Positions 8,038 to 16,327 are shown, numbered from the stretch's first letter. The stretch: DNA of 35,671 bases from Lachnospiraceae bacterium (GCA_017448845.1 JAFSKT010000221.1:1-35671), one strand, 5' to 3'. The notes: a model not told the origin generated them from the letters alone. Numbers and translations are program-made.

Positions 8038-11000
8038 CAGTTCCGTTACCGAGCTGGAAAACAGAATAGAGAAGCTTTCAGCCGAGTATACTCCGGAATG
8101 GCATTTTGACAATAACGATCCTGACATAGGTACTGTTATCGCAAAGATATTTGCCATTCAAATGCAGGAGAATACCGAACTTATGAACCGCATGATGGAG
8201 AGGTATCATGCGGAGTTCGTGAATATGCTGGATATTTCCTTAAGGCCCGCAAAGCCCGCAGGGAGCATGGTGCAGTTCAATCTCATCGAGAATTCCGTAT
8301 CCGGGACAAATGTGAGAAAAGGCACAAGACTTGTGGCGGAGATACCCGGAGATGCAGGACAGCCCATTCTCTTTGAGACCGAGAGGGATGTCTATGTCAC
8401 CAGTTCAAAGATCGTGGATGCCTTTATGACCGACCGGGAGGAGTCCTCACTTGTTCCTCTTCTCGGCAATTTCCAGAGCCCTCCCCTTATAGACGGTACA
8501 GAGGTGGTTGAAGAGGAGGAAGAGACGCCGGAGGAGAACACGGAAGAGTCCATTTCGGAAGAAGAGGCTCCGGCAGAAGAACTGTACAGGCATTCCATAA
8601 GACCCTTTGTTCTCTTTTCCGAAGAGGGCAATATCGCTAAAAGCGTATTGATCCTCTATCATGAGTCCGTATTTGACTTAGAGAATGAGCCGATCTACAT
8701 CCGCCTTTCCGGAAATCCGGAATTAAATGAAAAGATTGAAAAAGGGGAATTCCGTTTCAGGTATTATGCAAAGGGAGGCTTTAAGGATTTTAACAAGGTT
8801 AAGCTCTTAAACGACGGGATGACCTTTGAGCTTGAAAAGAGTGAGGAAAACGTGAAGTTTTCTTCCGGCGGCAGGGAATATGCCGTGGTGATCCTGGAAT
8901 CCTTAAATACCATTAAATCGGATATCGAGGCTGAGGGGATAAGCCTTTCTTCATCAGGAAGGGAAAGAGGCTTAGACTATGTGAATGACGGATCGGTGGA
9001 TATGGATATAGAGAGATTCCTGCCCTTTACCGATACCCTTTCAGTATACAATGAGTGCTATCTGGGACAGGACGTCTATTTCTCAAAGGCCGGAGCCCTT
9101 ATAACCATGACCTTCCATGTCAACTTCGGGGAAAAGGGCCTTTACCTCACCAAACAGGAAGAGGAAGTTGAGCTTAAGATAATAAAGAAAAAGCCCAAGG
9201 TGATCGCTGCGGATATCCCTGCGGATGCCTTTGTGGATGAGATAGGACTGGAATACTTTAACGGCACTGGATGGAGAAAGCTCCACTGTTTAACCGATAT
9301 TTCAAGGATCTTCGCAGAACCTGAAGTAAAGGATATGGAGATCAAGTTTATCTGTCCTTCCGATTGGGAGAGTACCCAGAGCGGAGCCTATACGGGACGC
9401 TGCATACGTATGCGCCTCCTGAAATCGGATAACTGCTTCCTGCGGCCGGGGCGCCACTACTATCCCATCATTTCCAATGTGAAGGTATCCTTCTCCTTCC
9501 AGGGACATTTTGTGGAACCCGGAAAGGCCTTCATACTTGCTGGTACCCATAAAAAAGAGATCACAAAGGAAATGAAGACCAATAACGGGAGCTTCACCAT
9601 CATGTCCGGGGGCAATTATTCCGATGACGCCCTCTATCTCGGGTTTGATAAAAAGATCGAAGACGGACCGGTCAGCATATACTTTGAGCTTGCGGATGTG
9701 GTGAACCAGAGCCAGCTGAAATGCCGCTTTGAGTACGGCAGTATCAGCGGTTTCAAGCGGATGAAGGTTGTGGATCAGACCTGTGATTTTTCCAGATCCG
9801 GAGTTGTCATGTTTCTTCCGCCCTCGGATATGCATTTCCTTACCATAGAGGATAAGAGAAGAATATGGATAAGGATCAGGCGACAGCAGGTACAGGAGAA
9901 GGATGAAAGCAGCTTATTCCTTCCGAGGATCCAGAAGATACTGGTAAATGTGGTCAATGTTTCCAATGTAGTTACGGGGACAGAGGACAATTATTATATA
10001 GCGGATGCCGGTCCCAGTATGCATTTCTCCCTTCCCCAGGGAAATATCCTGGATGCGGAGGTATGGGTCAATGAAAAGGGCTTCATTTCCGCTGAAGAAA
10101 TAGAGCAGATCAAGACGGAGAGAAGTGAGGACATACGCTTAGAGTATGATATGCTGGGGAATGTTTCCGCGGCCTATGTGAGATGGCAGGAGACGGACAG
10201 TTTCTTAAATCCTCCCGGCAGAAGGGTATATATGATCGACAGGGCCTATAATGAGATCCTTTTCTCTGACGGCATGAAGGCGGATATACCCAGAGTCACG
10301 GACGATGTCAGCTTTAAGGTACGGACCCGTATCAGTGACGGCTTTGCCGGAAACGTGGAAGCCGGATGCATAAATGAATTTGCCGGTACGGAACTCTATA
10401 TAGACAACGTGTCGAATCCGGTACGCTCATACGGTGGCTCCAATATGGAGACCGTAAGCGACGCGTTGAAGAGAGGTGCCAATATCATCTACGGCCGGGG
10501 CAGGCTGGTATCGCTCAATGATTACAAGTGGACTATATTGGACTATTCCGACAGCATAGACAAGGTTGCCTGCATTCCAGGAGAGACTATAGGCGGCGGC
10601 TACAATGATGCGGATATCTCCTTTGTCCTTCTTATGAGAGACTTTGCGGACGGATCCTTCTCCTTCCACAGGATATCGGCAAGACTGAAGGAGTTCCTTT
10701 TAAGTTCCTCTTCCGTGACACTGTCACCGGAAAATGTCCATATCGTGGAGCCCATATTTGTAAGTATCTCCGTAACTGTCTGGGCAGAAGTGCAGAACAT
10801 GGACGATTCCTTTGAGGTACAGAACCTTATAAAGGAAACCCTGACCAACTATTTCAATCCGGTAAGAAACGAGAATGACAACGGATGGGAGATAGGCATA
10901 GTGCCGAAGAAGACTCAGATAATGATGAAGCTCGGAACCTTAAAGAGCCATGCATTGATATACAGGACCACTATGATAGCCAGCTACGTGGACGGAACAG

Positions 11001-11092
11001 GAGCCCACGAGACTGATATCGCGGACTTAAAGATCACGCCTTTCATGGTGGTGAAATCCGGAGAACATAAAGTAATCATCAGCTATAAATGA
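8024..11092 (+). CDS. Large baseplate wedge protein, baseplate J/gp6-like (Pvc11-like)
   Basis: The 1022-residue protein begins with a helical segment containing PEWHFDNNDPDIGTVIAKI, the usual opening of putative baseplate assembly proteins in eCIS and T6SS-like loci. It then has the beta-rich AGSMVQFNL and GTRLVAE segments of the gp6/baseplate J family. Near the C-terminus (about 806-880) is RGRLVSLNDYKWTILDY, followed by valine-rich strands that match the conserved baseplate J core. A strongly acidic insertion at about 160-187 (VVEEEEETPEENTEES and following) interrupts the N-terminal part. With the next gene it should form the wedge heterodimer around the hub. An AT-rich gap is absent: its TGA is embedded in the Shine-Dalgarno site of the next gene. 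Confidence 0.88.
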   Translation: MKLYDSSVTELENRIEKLSAEYTPEWHFDNNDPDIGTVIAKIFAIQMQENTELMNRMMERYHAEFVNMLDISLRPAKPAGSMVQFNLIENSVSGTNVRKGTRLVAEIPGDAGQPILFETERDVYVTSSKIVDAFMTDREESSLVPLLGNFQSPPLIDGTEVVEEEEETPEENTEESISEEEAPAEELYRHSIRPFVLFSEEGNIAKSVLILYHESVFDLENEPIYIRLSGNPELNEKIEKGEFRFRYYAKGGFKDFNKVKLLNDGMTFELEKSEENVKFSSGGREYAVVILESLNTIKSDIEAEGISLSSSGRERGLDYVNDGSVDMDIERFLPFTDTLSVYNECYLGQDVYFSKAGALITMTFHVNFGEKGLYLTKQEEEVELKIIKKKPKVIAADIPADAFVDEIGLEYFNGTGWRKLHCLTDISRIFAEPEVKDMEIKFICPSDWESTQSGAYTGRCIRMRLLKSDNCFLRPGRHYYPIISNVKVSFSFQGHFVEPGKAFILAGTHKKEITKEMKTNNGSFTIMSGGNYSDDALYLGFDKKIEDGPVSIYFELADVVNQSQLKCRFEYGSISGFKRMKVVDQTCDFSRSGVVMFLPPSDMHFLTIEDKRRIWIRIRRQQVQEKDESSLFLPRIQKILVNVVNVSNVVTGTEDNYYIADAGPSMHFSLPQGNILDAEVWVNEKGFISAEEIEQIKTERSEDIRLEYDMLGNVSAAYVRWQETDSFLNPPGRRVYMIDRAYNEILFSDGMKADIPRVTDDVSFKVRTRISDGFAGNVEAGCINEFAGTELYIDNVSNPVRSYGGSNMETVSDALKRGANIIYGRGRLVSLNDYKWTILDYSDSIDKVACIPGETIGGGYNDADISFVLLMRDFADGSFSFHRISARLKEFLLSSSSVTLSPENVHIVEPIFVSISVTVWAEVQNMDDSFEVQNLIKETLTNYFNPVRNENDNGWEIGIVPKKTQIMMKLGTLKSHALIYRTTMIASYVDGTGAHETDIADLKITPFMVVKSGEHKVIISYK

Positions 11093-11096
11093 GGTG
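11091..11096 (+). promoter_or_regulatory. Ribosome binding site supporting a TTG start
   Basis: GAGGTG overlaps the upstream TGA (11090-11092) and lies 5 nt before the TTG at 11102. No ATG is available near the conserved N-terminus, so this site supports the TTG as the initiation codon. Confidence 0.6.
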
Positions 11097-11101
11097 TTTA
11101 A

Positions 11102-13201
11102 TTGTTACGTGTCGAGGAAATAACGGGAAGGACCTATGAAGAAAGGATGACAGATGCCTATGCGGCTCTGCCTCTGATCTCAAAGGAGTGGACTAATTAC
11201 AACCCTTCAGATCCCGGAATTACAGTTTTAGAGAACCTGGTACTTTTTGAGTCCCTGCAGGGCTCCAGCATCAGTGACTTAAGCTATGAGACCAGACTGG
11301 CCTTATTGAAGATGGCGGGATTTACTCCCGGCAAGGCAAAGTGTGCCAGAGTCCTGCTCACTCCGGAGGACCCGGATAGAGTGATCAGGCTCAATGCCAA
11401 TCAGAAGTTCAAGCTGGGGACCATGATCTTCGAGACCAGAAAAGCGGTAAATACCGGGGGTATGAGGTTAGAGGGGATCTTCTCCCATTATGATGATGAA
11501 TTCCATAACTTCAGCTTCCTTAGTGACAGGGATTACAGGATGTCTGCCAGAGTATTCGGTGAAAAGCCGAAGGAAGGGGACAGCATTTATTTTATCTCCA
11601 ACGCCCTGCCTGAACCCGGAAGCGACACCTTCTTCTATATCAACATGGATACCAGGTTTAACCGCAATCCCGTGGAGGATCGGGCGGATAATATCTTCGC
11701 GTCCTTAAAATGGGAGTGTTTCACCTCCGAGGGATTTAAGGAGATCAAAGTCAAGGACTTTACCGGAGCCTTCCTTTTAAGCGGAGAGATAAAGTTCCGT
11801 CTGCCCTCCGAGAAGGCTGTGCCCTATCAGGAGACGCCCCTTAAGGGTTACTGCATAAGGGCTACACTTACCCATGCAAGCTATGACGTGGTACCCAGAT
11901 TCCGTTCCGTTAACGCCTTCCTTTTCGAAGCATGGCAGAAGGATTCCCGTTCCCTTTCCATCACCAGTCAGAAAACGGAGACCATAGAGATGGTGAGTCC
12001 TTTCAAGAATGAGGACTATCTTCTGGTATTCGGCAAGGAGAAAAAGGGTTCATCCTACAGGCGTTACGAGCTGACCATGGGGAGAGGCGCAAGAGGCAGA
12101 TACTGTCTCTATCAGAGAGGAGAGAACGGCAGGTTTACCCTGACCTTTGACGAAGAGGCCTTTGGATATGCGCCCATCAAGACAAAGGATACGGTGAGAG
12201 TCGTCATATACAGCGAAGAGATAATGCGGCGTTACCGCGTTGGAAAGGTATTGGGATATGACAATCAGGAGATTGAGCTTCCGGTAAAGCATATCGTTCC
12301 GGACAGCTTCTGCCTTATAGCGAAGCGGATAGAAAAGGACGGGAGCGAGATCTTTGATTTTGTGCGCCCCGGCAAGGGAGATGAGGACGCCCTTACCTTC
12401 CACCTTTTGGAGAATGACGGAAAGATAGTGATTGAAGACGCAGGGGACTTTATCGGGGCTGACCTTTTCATGGCGGGCTGTGCCGTTACCGAGGGTCCCA
12501 GGGGCAACATCCGTGCGGGAAATATCATAAGAACCATTGACCTGCCGGGAGAACCGGGTTTCTTCAATCCGGGACCGGGAAACGGCGGAGCTTACAGGGA
12601 AACCTTAGATGAGGTAAAGGCCCGTTTCCGCAGGGATATCTTAAAGCCCTATACCTGTGTTACCGCGGGGGACTATGAGAGAGTAGTTTCCGAGACACCG
12701 GGGCTCTGTATCAGAAAGATACGGGCGGTGATGGACGAGCTTGAAAACCTGGTACATATAGCAGTGATGCCGGGAACGGACGGAGATTTCCCCGTACTTT
12801 CCGAGGAGTATAAAAAGGCCATCTTCTCAAGGCTTTACGAGAGAAGGCTGATCACCACCAGGTTCCAGATCCTTTCACCCGTATATGTGGGTGTGTCGGT
12901 AAAGAGTACGGTATATGTGAAGAGGCACTTCACGGACTGCCGGGAGCAGATAGAAGATCTGCTGAAGCGGGAGCTGGATTATGCGGGAACCGAAAAGAAT
13001 TTCGGGGAAGTGCTGAAATTCGAAGAGGTCTTCCGTGCTTTAGAGGAGCTGGAATGCGTGGAATTCGTATATGAGCTCTTTATAAGGCCCGAAAACAGCA
13101 AATACGCCTATATCAGAGAATCCAATATATATCCGGCGGAGAACTGCCTCCTGTATCCCGGACGTTTGGAAATAGAAGTAGTAACTTATGAGAAAGGGTA
13201 A
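11102..13201 (+). CDS. Second baseplate J-type wedge protein (gp6/gp7 partner, Pvc12-like position)
   Basis: The 699-residue protein uses a TTG start with GAGGTG 5 nt upstream. It opens with an N-terminal helix bearing WTNYNPSDPGITVLENLV and LALLKMAGFTPGKAKCARVL, characteristic of baseplate J-like proteins. After a long beta-rich middle, residues about 509-560 carry FRRDILKPYTCVTAGDYERV and IRKIRAV, the classic baseplate J core. It is clearly related to the preceding 1022-residue protein but shorter. CIS baseplates use two related large wedge proteins, and adjacency here fits that arrangement. Which one plays the gp6 and which the gp7 role cannot be settled from sequence alone. It is followed 3 nt later by the gpI-like gene. 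Confidence 0.88.
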   Translation: MLRVEEITGRTYEERMTDAYAALPLISKEWTNYNPSDPGITVLENLVLFESLQGSSISDLSYETRLALLKMAGFTPGKAKCARVLLTPEDPDRVIRLNANQKFKLGTMIFETRKAVNTGGMRLEGIFSHYDDEFHNFSFLSDRDYRMSARVFGEKPKEGDSIYFISNALPEPGSDTFFYINMDTRFNRNPVEDRADNIFASLKWECFTSEGFKEIKVKDFTGAFLLSGEIKFRLPSEKAVPYQETPLKGYCIRATLTHASYDVVPRFRSVNAFLFEAWQKDSRSLSITSQKTETIEMVSPFKNEDYLLVFGKEKKGSSYRRYELTMGRGARGRYCLYQRGENGRFTLTFDEEAFGYAPIKTKDTVRVVIYSEEIMRRYRVGKVLGYDNQEIELPVKHIVPDSFCLIAKRIEKDGSEIFDFVRPGKGDEDALTFHLLENDGKIVIEDAGDFIGADLFMAGCAVTEGPRGNIRAGNIIRTIDLPGEPGFFNPGPGNGGAYRETLDEVKARFRRDILKPYTCVTAGDYERVVSETPGLCIRKIRAVMDELENLVHIAVMPGTDGDFPVLSEEYKKAIFSRLYERRLITTRFQILSPVYVGVSVKSTVYVKRHFTDCREQIEDLLKRELDYAGTEKNFGEVLKFEEVFRALEELECVEFVYELFIRPENSKYAYIRESNIYPAENCLLYPGRLEIEVVTYEKG

Positions 13202-13204
13202 GAT

Positions 13205-14299
13205 ATGCCCAGGTATTCTATCAGGAAAAACAGGATAAATGACTCCTTCCTTGAGGGTTTTGATTATGAGGGAGGAACTACGCTGGTCCTTGATGAAGAA
13301 AAGATGTTCCACTGCATCTTCCTTCCTCCCATCGATTCCACGGAGACAGACGGCCCCTGGGGCAGGCTTTCCATGAAGATGGAGAGCTCCGGGGATTCAG
13401 TGCTCTCATTTTATATTCTGGCGGTGAATCATAAGGAGTCTCTGTCAGATGCTGCCGGCATGGATATAGATGAATATCTCTACGGTGACGGTGTTGACGT
13501 GACGGCGAAATTGTCCTTCTTAAGGCGCATGGGGGCAAAAAGGGTCACAGGATCCACAGACTGCCTTCTCTATGATGTGTCGGGACGTTTCCTCTATGTG
13601 GCAATAGAGGCTTCGGGTGAAGGGAGCGTCAGCATATCCGATATCGTGATCGACAGTACCGGGGATAACTTCATGAATACCTTCCCCGAGGTTTACAGGG
13701 AGAGAAACAGCTTTTTCCACAGATATATATCCATTTTCTCCAGCATCTACAATGATTTCCAGAGAGATATCAATGATCTTCCAAAGGTGCTGGATCTGGA
13801 TGTATGTCCCGAGGAGTATCTGATCGTTTACGGAAGCTGGATGGGCCTGGACTTAAAGGGCAGATTCCTTGAACTTCCCGTATTGAGGCGGTTAGTGAAG
13901 GAAGCATACAGCCTTAACCGCATGAAGGGCACCAGAAAGGCCATAGAGCGGATATTGGAGATAATCCTTGATGAAAAGGCAGTGGTCATAGAGCACAGCC
14001 TTGTCCGCGCCCTCCATAAGGAAGAGGATGTGGATATGCTGCCGAATTTCAAGACCAGGGGCATCTATGACGTAACCATACTTGTGAAGCAGCATCTTAC
14101 AGAGGAACTGAGGCATCAGCTGATGTACATTTTGAATCAGTATAAGCCTGTACGTACCAGGATTTCCATAGCACAGCTGGATGAGAGTCCTACGGCAGAT
14201 TCCAACAGCTATCTGGATGTCAATACCGTTCTTCCCGAGGAGAAGGAAGCCGTCTTAGACGACGAGCTCTCCATGGACGGGGTAGTTATACTGAAATGA
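13205..14299 (+). CDS. P2 gpI-like phage tail/baseplate protein
   Basis: The 364-residue protein contains the phage tail protein domain of the P2 gpI type in its middle. FMNTFPEVYRERNSFFHRYI is followed by SSIYNDFQRDINDLPKVLDL, a Pro-containing WMGLDLKGRF segment, and the conserved MKGTRKAIERILEIIL (corresponding to the R-G-T helix of the family). The N-terminal 150 residues are beta-rich, with VYVAIEA-like strands, and resemble the extra domain seen in several CIS versions. gpI proteins link the wedge to receptor-binding fibres in phages. No fibre gene follows: the next ORF is a STAS protein after a 144-nt gap. This gene therefore closes the baseplate operon. Confidence 0.82.
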   Translation: MPRYSIRKNRINDSFLEGFDYEGGTTLVLDEEKMFHCIFLPPIDSTETDGPWGRLSMKMESSGDSVLSFYILAVNHKESLSDAAGMDIDEYLYGDGVDVTAKLSFLRRMGAKRVTGSTDCLLYDVSGRFLYVAIEASGEGSVSISDIVIDSTGDNFMNTFPEVYRERNSFFHRYISIFSSIYNDFQRDINDLPKVLDLDVCPEEYLIVYGSWMGLDLKGRFLELPVLRRLVKEAYSLNRMKGTRKAIERILEIILDEKAVVIEHSLVRALHKEEDVDMLPNFKTRGIYDVTILVKQHLTEELRHQLMYILNQYKPVRTRISIAQLDESPTADSNSYLDVNTVLPEEKEAVLDDELSMDGVVILK

Positions 14300-14323
14300 T
14301 GCGGAACTTCCCGACCTGTGTGC

Positions 14324-14353
14324 TTTCCACAGAGGGGGATATTGTGCTATAAT
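14324..14353 (+). promoter_or_regulatory. Predicted sigma-A-type promoter
   Basis: A perfect -10 box TATAAT lies at 14348-14353. A weak -35 candidate, TTTCCA (four of six matches to TTGACA), is at 14324-14329, an 18-bp spacer away. It sits in the only sizeable intergenic gap, 91 nt before the STAS start, so it probably gives the signalling/ATPase block its own transcription. A 5-bp inverted repeat (CTGTG at 14316-14320, CACAG at 14328-14332) overlaps the -35 region and could be an operator, though it may be chance. Confidence 0.5.
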
Positions 14354-14360
14354 AAAGGAT

Positions 14361-14401
14361 ACGGGATTGCCCGTGTTTTAACGAGCGAATTGCGAAGCAA
14401 T
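14361..14401 (+). promoter_or_regulatory. Structured 5' leader with two short hairpins
   Basis: Just after the expected transcription start, ACGGG (14361-14365) and CCCGT (14370-14374) pair around a 4-nt loop, followed by GTTTTA. A second dyad, ATTGC (14389-14393) and GCAAT (14397-14401), pairs around GAA. The first could be a weak terminator for read-through from the baseplate operon or a transcript-stabilising 5' hairpin. The GCGAATTGCGAAGCAATCTG context looks like a short dispersed intergenic repeat. Both stems are only 5 bp, so function is uncertain. Confidence 0.3.
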
Positions 14402-14428
14402 CTGCGAGTCTATGAAGTGTAATTGGAC

Positions 14429-14436
14429 AGGAAGGA
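14429..14436 (+). promoter_or_regulatory. Ribosome binding site for the STAS gene
   Basis: AGGAAGGA lies 7 nt before the ATG at 14444. An in-frame TTG at 14423 lies upstream of this site and lacks one of its own, so the ATG is the better start. Confidence 0.6.
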
Positions 14437-14443
14437 ACATGTT

Positions 14444-14743
14444 ATGACCATACAAGAAGTAAATAATGGGGGAAACCTCCAGTTGGATGTGGAGGGTAAG
14501 ATAGATTCCCTGACCTGTCAGGATTTTCAGGATACTATACTTAAGACCTTCCAGCGGACTAATAACCTTGTCATAAATATGGAAAAAGTGGATTATGTTT
14601 CAAGTGCGGGGCTCAGAGCGCTGATACTGGGACAGAAGACAGCGAGTTCCAAGGGAGGTAGCATGGTGGTGATAAATGCCTCCCCTTCCGTTAAGGATGT
14701 ATTCCGGGTGACCGGTTTTGATAAGGTACTGGATATCCGCTAA
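14444..14743 (+). CDS. STAS-domain protein (SpoIIAA/RsbV/MlaB-like)
   Basis: The 99-residue protein is a single STAS domain. After the N-terminal strand, VEGKIDSLTCQDFQDTI and NLVINMEKVDYVSSAGLRAL match the anti-anti-sigma fold. The SS at residues 53-54 in the DYVSSAGLR loop is where SpoIIAA-like proteins are phosphorylated. Such proteins usually bind an anti-sigma kinase, but STAS subunits such as MlaB instead bind and control an ABC ATPase. Here the stop codon directly abuts the ATG of an ABC ATPase gene, with no intervening base, which makes the second role attractive. A protein with a histidine-kinase-type ATPase domain is encoded two genes later and could be a phosphorylation partner. 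Neither interaction is shown by sequence alone. Confidence 0.9.
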   Translation: MTIQEVNNGGNLQLDVEGKIDSLTCQDFQDTILKTFQRTNNLVINMEKVDYVSSAGLRALILGQKTASSKGGSMVVINASPSVKDVFRVTGFDKVLDIR

Positions 14744-15385
14744 ATGGTAACCTTTGAGAACGTATATAAAAAATACAACGAGGATGAAAAGCCTGTATTT
14801 CAGGATTTCAGCGAGACCATAGAAGAGGGGGAATTTATCATCCTTACAGGGGAGAGCGGCAAGGGAAAGAGCACCCTTATCCGCATGCTCTTAAAGGAGA
14901 TCGCACCGGATTCCGGAAGGATCACGGTAAACGGAAAGGATATTTCCCTTATCCCAAGGAATGAGATCCCTTTTTACAGAAGAAGTATTGGGGTGATCTT
15001 CCAGGATTTTAAGCTCTTTGACGAGTACACCGTATTTGGGAACCTGGAGCTGGCCCTGACTCTCACGGGTTCGGCAGGCAGGGATACGGAAAAGAGGATC
15101 ACGGATATATTAAAGCTCTTGGGGATAGACAGGATGTACAAGAGATACCCTAAGGAGCTGTCCGGGGGAGAGCAGCAGAAGGTGTGCATGGCCCGGGCCC
15201 TTATCAATGATCCCATAATGCTCCTTGCGGATGAACCTACGGGAAACCTTGATCCCGCATCTTCAGAGGAAATTGTAAAGCTCATGGAGCTTGTCCACCG
15301 GCACGGTACCACGGTCATCATGGCCACCCACGATTACGGTCTGGTACGGGAAGTTGTAAAGGACGGGAGACAGATCCCGCTTTGA
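14744..15385 (+). CDS. FtsE-like ABC transporter ATPase without FtsX
   Basis: The 213-residue protein is a complete ABC ATPase of the FtsE/LolD class: Walker A GESGKGKST at 36-44, Q-loop Gln87 in GVIFQDFKLF (an FtsE-typical string), signature LSGGE at 139-143, Walker B LLADEPTG at 160-167 with catalytic Glu164, and H-loop His196. All catalytic residues are intact. FtsE normally works with the membrane protein FtsX to activate peptidoglycan hydrolases at the septum. No FtsX or other permease lies nearby; instead the flanking genes encode a STAS protein and a two-TM protein. Location in an injection-system locus suggests recruitment to an envelope task there, such as docking, wall opening or firing. 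It starts right after the STAS stop with no Shine-Dalgarno site, implying translational coupling. Confidence 0.92.
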   Translation: MVTFENVYKKYNEDEKPVFQDFSETIEEGEFIILTGESGKGKSTLIRMLLKEIAPDSGRITVNGKDISLIPRNEIPFYRRSIGVIFQDFKLFDEYTVFGNLELALTLTGSAGRDTEKRITDILKLLGIDRMYKRYPKELSGGEQQKVCMARALINDPIMLLADEPTGNLDPASSEEIVKLMELVHRHGTTVIMATHDYGLVREVVKDGRQIPL

Positions 15386-15427
15386 TATCTTAGAAACCAA
15401 AGGACTTTTGAAAGGATTATTACCGGT

Positions 15428-16327
15428 ATGTCAACTATCCAGAAAGTACTGCTTGTGGCATCCTGCATACTGTTTGCCGCCACCATCTACAGCTATTTTA
15501 ACTTCCAGATATATTTCGTGATCCTGTTCTTCCTGCTTCACAGCCTTTGTCTCATACTTTTTGTTTACAGGACTTTCAGCGATATGAGGATGGATATGCG
15601 TTCCATGGAGACCTACCATCAGGATATCGGATTGGAGATAGCCGGCAAGAATAAGGAAGTTGACAACTTAAAGAGCACCCTTGGCGAGAAGGAAGAGGAC
15701 ATCGAGAGACTTAATGTGGAGCTCAATGACCTCAAGATAAAGTGTGCCGAATATGAAGGCAATATAAAGGACCTGAATGAAGAAAAAGAGGTTCTTTTGG
15801 AAAAGGAAAAACAGGCGGAATTATCTGTTGCCGACAGGGATATAGGAGCCCTGCTCCCTCCCATTAAAGAGGAAGACGGTGACAGAGATACCGTGAACAT
15901 TATAGAGATAGCAAACCGGGCGAAGGAAGAACTGCTTTCCGATGCCATGGCTGCAAACATGAGCATTCAGGTGTCATCCGCTACGGACACCCTTTTAGTC
16001 AAGGCTGATGCCAACCGTCTTCTGATCCTTTTCAGGAATATCATCGACAATTCCATAAAGTACATGAAGAGGGCGGGTTCCCTTGTCATTACCATATCCA
16101 CCATAGGCGAGGACATCTTCATTGTCCTAAAGGATACGGGAGAGGGACTTCCGGAAGAGGAGACAAAGCATATCTTCGAACTGAATTTCCAGGGATCAAA
16201 CCGTATAAGCGGCAACGGACTGGGACTTGCCCAGGCCAGAGCCATTGTAGAATGTTACGGCGGGACCATATATGCCAGGAGCACGGAAGGCAACGGTATG
16301 GGTATTTATATCCAGCTTCCGGCTTAA
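15428..16327 (+). CDS. Membrane coiled-coil protein with histidine-kinase-type ATPase domain, no H-box seen
   Basis: The 299-residue protein has two N-terminal membrane segments (about 5-22 and 27-47) with a very short external turn. A long charged coiled coil (about 60-135) and a C-terminal HATPase domain (about 185-299) follow. The ATP-binding boxes are intact: N-box NIIDNSIKY (204-212), G1 DTGEG (236-240) and G2 GNGLG (262-266). Between coil and ATPase I see no dimerisation helix with a phosphorylatable His (no H-E/D-x-x-x-P pattern), and no sensor domain. It may therefore phosphorylate another protein, such as the STAS serine, or use ATP binding as a conformational switch. No response regulator gene adjoins it. 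Its two-TM topology could also supply a membrane partner for the orphan FtsE-like ATPase upstream. Confidence 0.85.
   Translation: MSTIQKVLLVASCILFAATIYSYFNFQIYFVILFFLLHSLCLILFVYRTFSDMRMDMRSMETYHQDIGLEIAGKNKEVDNLKSTLGEKEEDIERLNVELNDLKIKCAEYEGNIKDLNEEKEVLLEKEKQAELSVADRDIGALLPPIKEEDGDRDTVNIIEIANRAKEELLSDAMAANMSIQVSSATDTLLVKADANRLLILFRNIIDNSIKYMKRAGSLVITISTIGEDIFIVLKDTGEGLPEEETKHIFELNFQGSNRISGNGLGLAQARAIVECYGGTIYARSTEGNGMGIYIQLPA

Noticed and set aside
3526..14299. R-type bacteriocin or prophage tail remnant
   Set aside because: No holin, endolysin, fibre, capsid or integrase genes are seen. The Pvc7-like adaptors and AAA+ ATPases fit an injection-system class better. Flanking sequence could still change this.
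14316..14332. Rho-independent terminator after the gpI-like gene
   Set aside because: The stem is only 5 bp, has no following T-tract and overlaps the -35 region, so an operator-like dyad or chance is more likely.
14423..14443. Upstream TTG start for the STAS gene adding seven residues
   Set aside because: The good Shine-Dalgarno site lies after this TTG and at proper distance from the ATG at 14444.
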